The position numbers were made by a program, and so were the translations under genes. From CAWJMD01 sp963700925 (GTDB lineage Bacteria > Actinomycetota > Actinomycetes > Actinomycetales > CAWJMD01), in assembly GCA_963700925.1 (NCBI GenBank), contig OY969553.1, forward strand, positions 3,658,001-3,722,000: 64,000 nt of DNA. The letters are read 5' to 3'. Of this stretch, positions 63,037-64,000 are shown in pieces (the first letter of the stretch is position 1; every line of letters starts with the position of its first letter). Below the pieces are notes generated by a model. That model did no database searches. It was not told the DNA's origin and saw nothing but the letters and a program-made list of their open reading frames with translations.

Positions 63037-63109
63037 TCCTGCGTCCGCCCGGATCGGCGATGGGCGGCGCGCAGCCTGTGCAACTGTCGTCGCACCGGAG
63101 GTTCAGTTC

Positions 63110-64000
63110 GTGGGTTCGCATCGTGCGCCCGGTCCCGTTGGGGACCGCAGCGTCATCGACTCGACCCCTGAGACGGACCAGCCCTCGATCAGCCCCCGCC
63201 GTGCCTTTCGCGCGGCGCTGGCTGCCCAGGCGGCGGTGGACCAGGAATCCCGGGTGGTCCTCGCCGAGCGCGCGGCCCAGGCGGCTCTCGCCCTCACGTC
63301 CCAGGACCCTGAGCCCCCGACGGCGGAGTCCGCGGCTCCCGAGTCCCTGAGCACGCAGTCCCTCGCGTCCCTCGCGTCCCTCGCGACACAGGCCCTGCCA
63401 CGCGCCGAGACGCAGCCTCTGCCCGTCGCACCGACGCAGCCGATCCCTGCCGAGGCGAAGGCGCCCGGCGACACCGGCAGCCACGAGGCGATGACCCTCC
63501 AGCGCCTGCTGACGGCTCGCGCTGGCATGGACGACCCTCTCCCCGAGCGCGACACCGACGCCCCCGCGGACGATGGCGACGGCAGCGACGAGAAGTACCA
63601 GGACGGCCACGCCGGTGAGCCGCTGGCCGACGTCATCCCACTGACCCGTCGCGAGCTGCGCGCCCGTGCCAGCGGCAAGCCGGCGCGGCAGCCGCTCGTC
63701 ACCCACCTGCCACGGGTCGGCATCGTCGCCGCGCTCGGCGTCGCGACGATCGTGACGCCCGTCGTGGGCCTCGGCGCGGTCGACGCGTCCCAGACCTCGG
63801 ACGCGACCGCTGCTGTCTCGGGAACGGGCGAGCCGTCCCGGGCCGCGCAGGCGCTCGCGCTCGCCCCGACGGTCTCGGCCGACTTCTCCGTCATTCCGGT
63901 CGAGGACGCGACGCCGCTGGGGCAGCCGCCGGCCAGCATGGTGTCCGCCCTGGGGCGGGTGCTGACGGCCGACCAGCTGGCGGCGATGCGCGCCATGGGC
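63110..64000 (+). CDS. large membrane-anchored protein, N-terminal part (3' end outside window)
   Basis: At least 297 residues from GTG 63110, with CGGAGG 8 nt upstream, and open to the window end. An acidic and Ala-rich region with short repeats (QSLASLASLATQ) fills ~200 residues. One transmembrane segment (VGIVAALGVATIVTPVVGLGAV, residues ~203-224) and an external start (DASQTSDATAAVSGTGEPS) follow. This is a type-II-like anchored protein; many actinobacterial cell-wall hydrolases look like this at the N-terminus, but the catalytic part is not in the window. Confidence 0.75.
   Translation, partial: MGSHRAPGPVGDRSVIDSTPETDQPSISPRRAFRAALAAQAAVDQESRVVLAERAAQAALALTSQDPEPPTAESAAPESLSTQSLASLASLATQALPRAETQPLPVAPTQPIPAEAKAPGDTGSHEAMTLQRLLTARAGMDDPLPERDTDAPADDGDGSDEKYQDGHAGEPLADVIPLTRRELRARASGKPARQPLVTHLPRVGIVAALGVATIVTPVVGLGAVDASQTSDATAAVSGTGEPSRAAQALALAPTVSADFSVIPVEDATPLGQPPASMVSALGRVLTADQLAAMRAMG

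Noticed and set aside
63000..63110. Cyclic-di-AMP (ydaO-type) riboswitch before the last gene
   Set aside because: The position would suit a cell-wall hydrolase, but the conserved ydaO core segments are not present; only a simple hairpin is seen.

Overview
The window is high-GC actinobacterial chromosome. Gene order and content point to the Propionibacteriales, most likely Nocardioidaceae (Nocardioides/Aeromicrobium type). This is an inference from synteny: rpsB-tsf-pyrH-frr-cdsA-rlmN, rsgA-aroA close to sigR-rsrA and the tiny ribosomal protein bL37, kgd with a DUF6104 gene, and guaB1 beside two CNNM/CorC genes. GTG starts, 1-4 bp stop/start overlaps and near-leaderless promoters (TANNNT about 6-8 nt before the start codon) are frequent. 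No rRNA, tRNA, CRISPR or prophage was seen.

Layout. 1-7.9 kb: lipid genes (hydrolase end, patatin, TetR regulator, divergent acyl-CoA ligase - WS/DGAT acyltransferase - OsmC/Ohr operon), an M23 peptidase and an aminotransferase. 8.1-15.6 kb: translation and envelope core (rpsB, tsf, pyrH, frr, cdsA, rlmN, DivIVA-domain gene). 15.5-18.8 kb: EEP phosphatase/nuclease, PPOX-fold protein, acetyl/propionyl-CoA synthetase. 18.9-20.7 kb: an accessory patch with VapBC and MazEF modules, each behind a perfect inverted-repeat operator. 20.7-28.1 kb: rsgA, aroA, DoxX, SRAP protein, hydrolase, an IS481 copy placed exactly on the shared stop-codon palindrome of two convergent genes, ferritin, and sigR-rsrA with a recognisable SigR-type promoter and bL37 downstream.

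28.2-41.4 kb: lipoprotein, stand-alone biotin carrier protein, DJ-1/AraC regulator, PilT-like ATPase, thioesterase and GNAT, then a carboxylate uptake cluster (MctP-type symporter, DUF3311, YbdD/YjiX, CstA and a second divergent symporter) with a shared bipartite intergenic motif and tandem repeats. An ECF sigma pair, an SRPBCC protein and the divergent nickel superoxide dismutase pair sodN/sodX follow. 41.7-50.7 kb: malic enzyme, an IS110-family element, MBL hydrolase, PhoD-like phosphatase diverging from a zinc-type oxidoreductase, a small ORF, a PadR/DUF4097 operon with repeated operators, and an SGNH-like protein lacking the usual serine.

50.7-64 kb: DUF6104 and kgd (2-oxoglutarate decarboxylase/dehydrogenase E1), an ABC exporter pair, an OmpR-type two-component system, guaB1 on a divergent promoter pair, two overlapping CNNM/CorC membrane proteins, and the start of a long membrane-anchored protein that leaves the window. 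Several proteins carry long low-complexity tails encoded by near-perfect DNA repeats (S2, CdsA, the aminotransferase, WS/DGAT, the DoxX protein).
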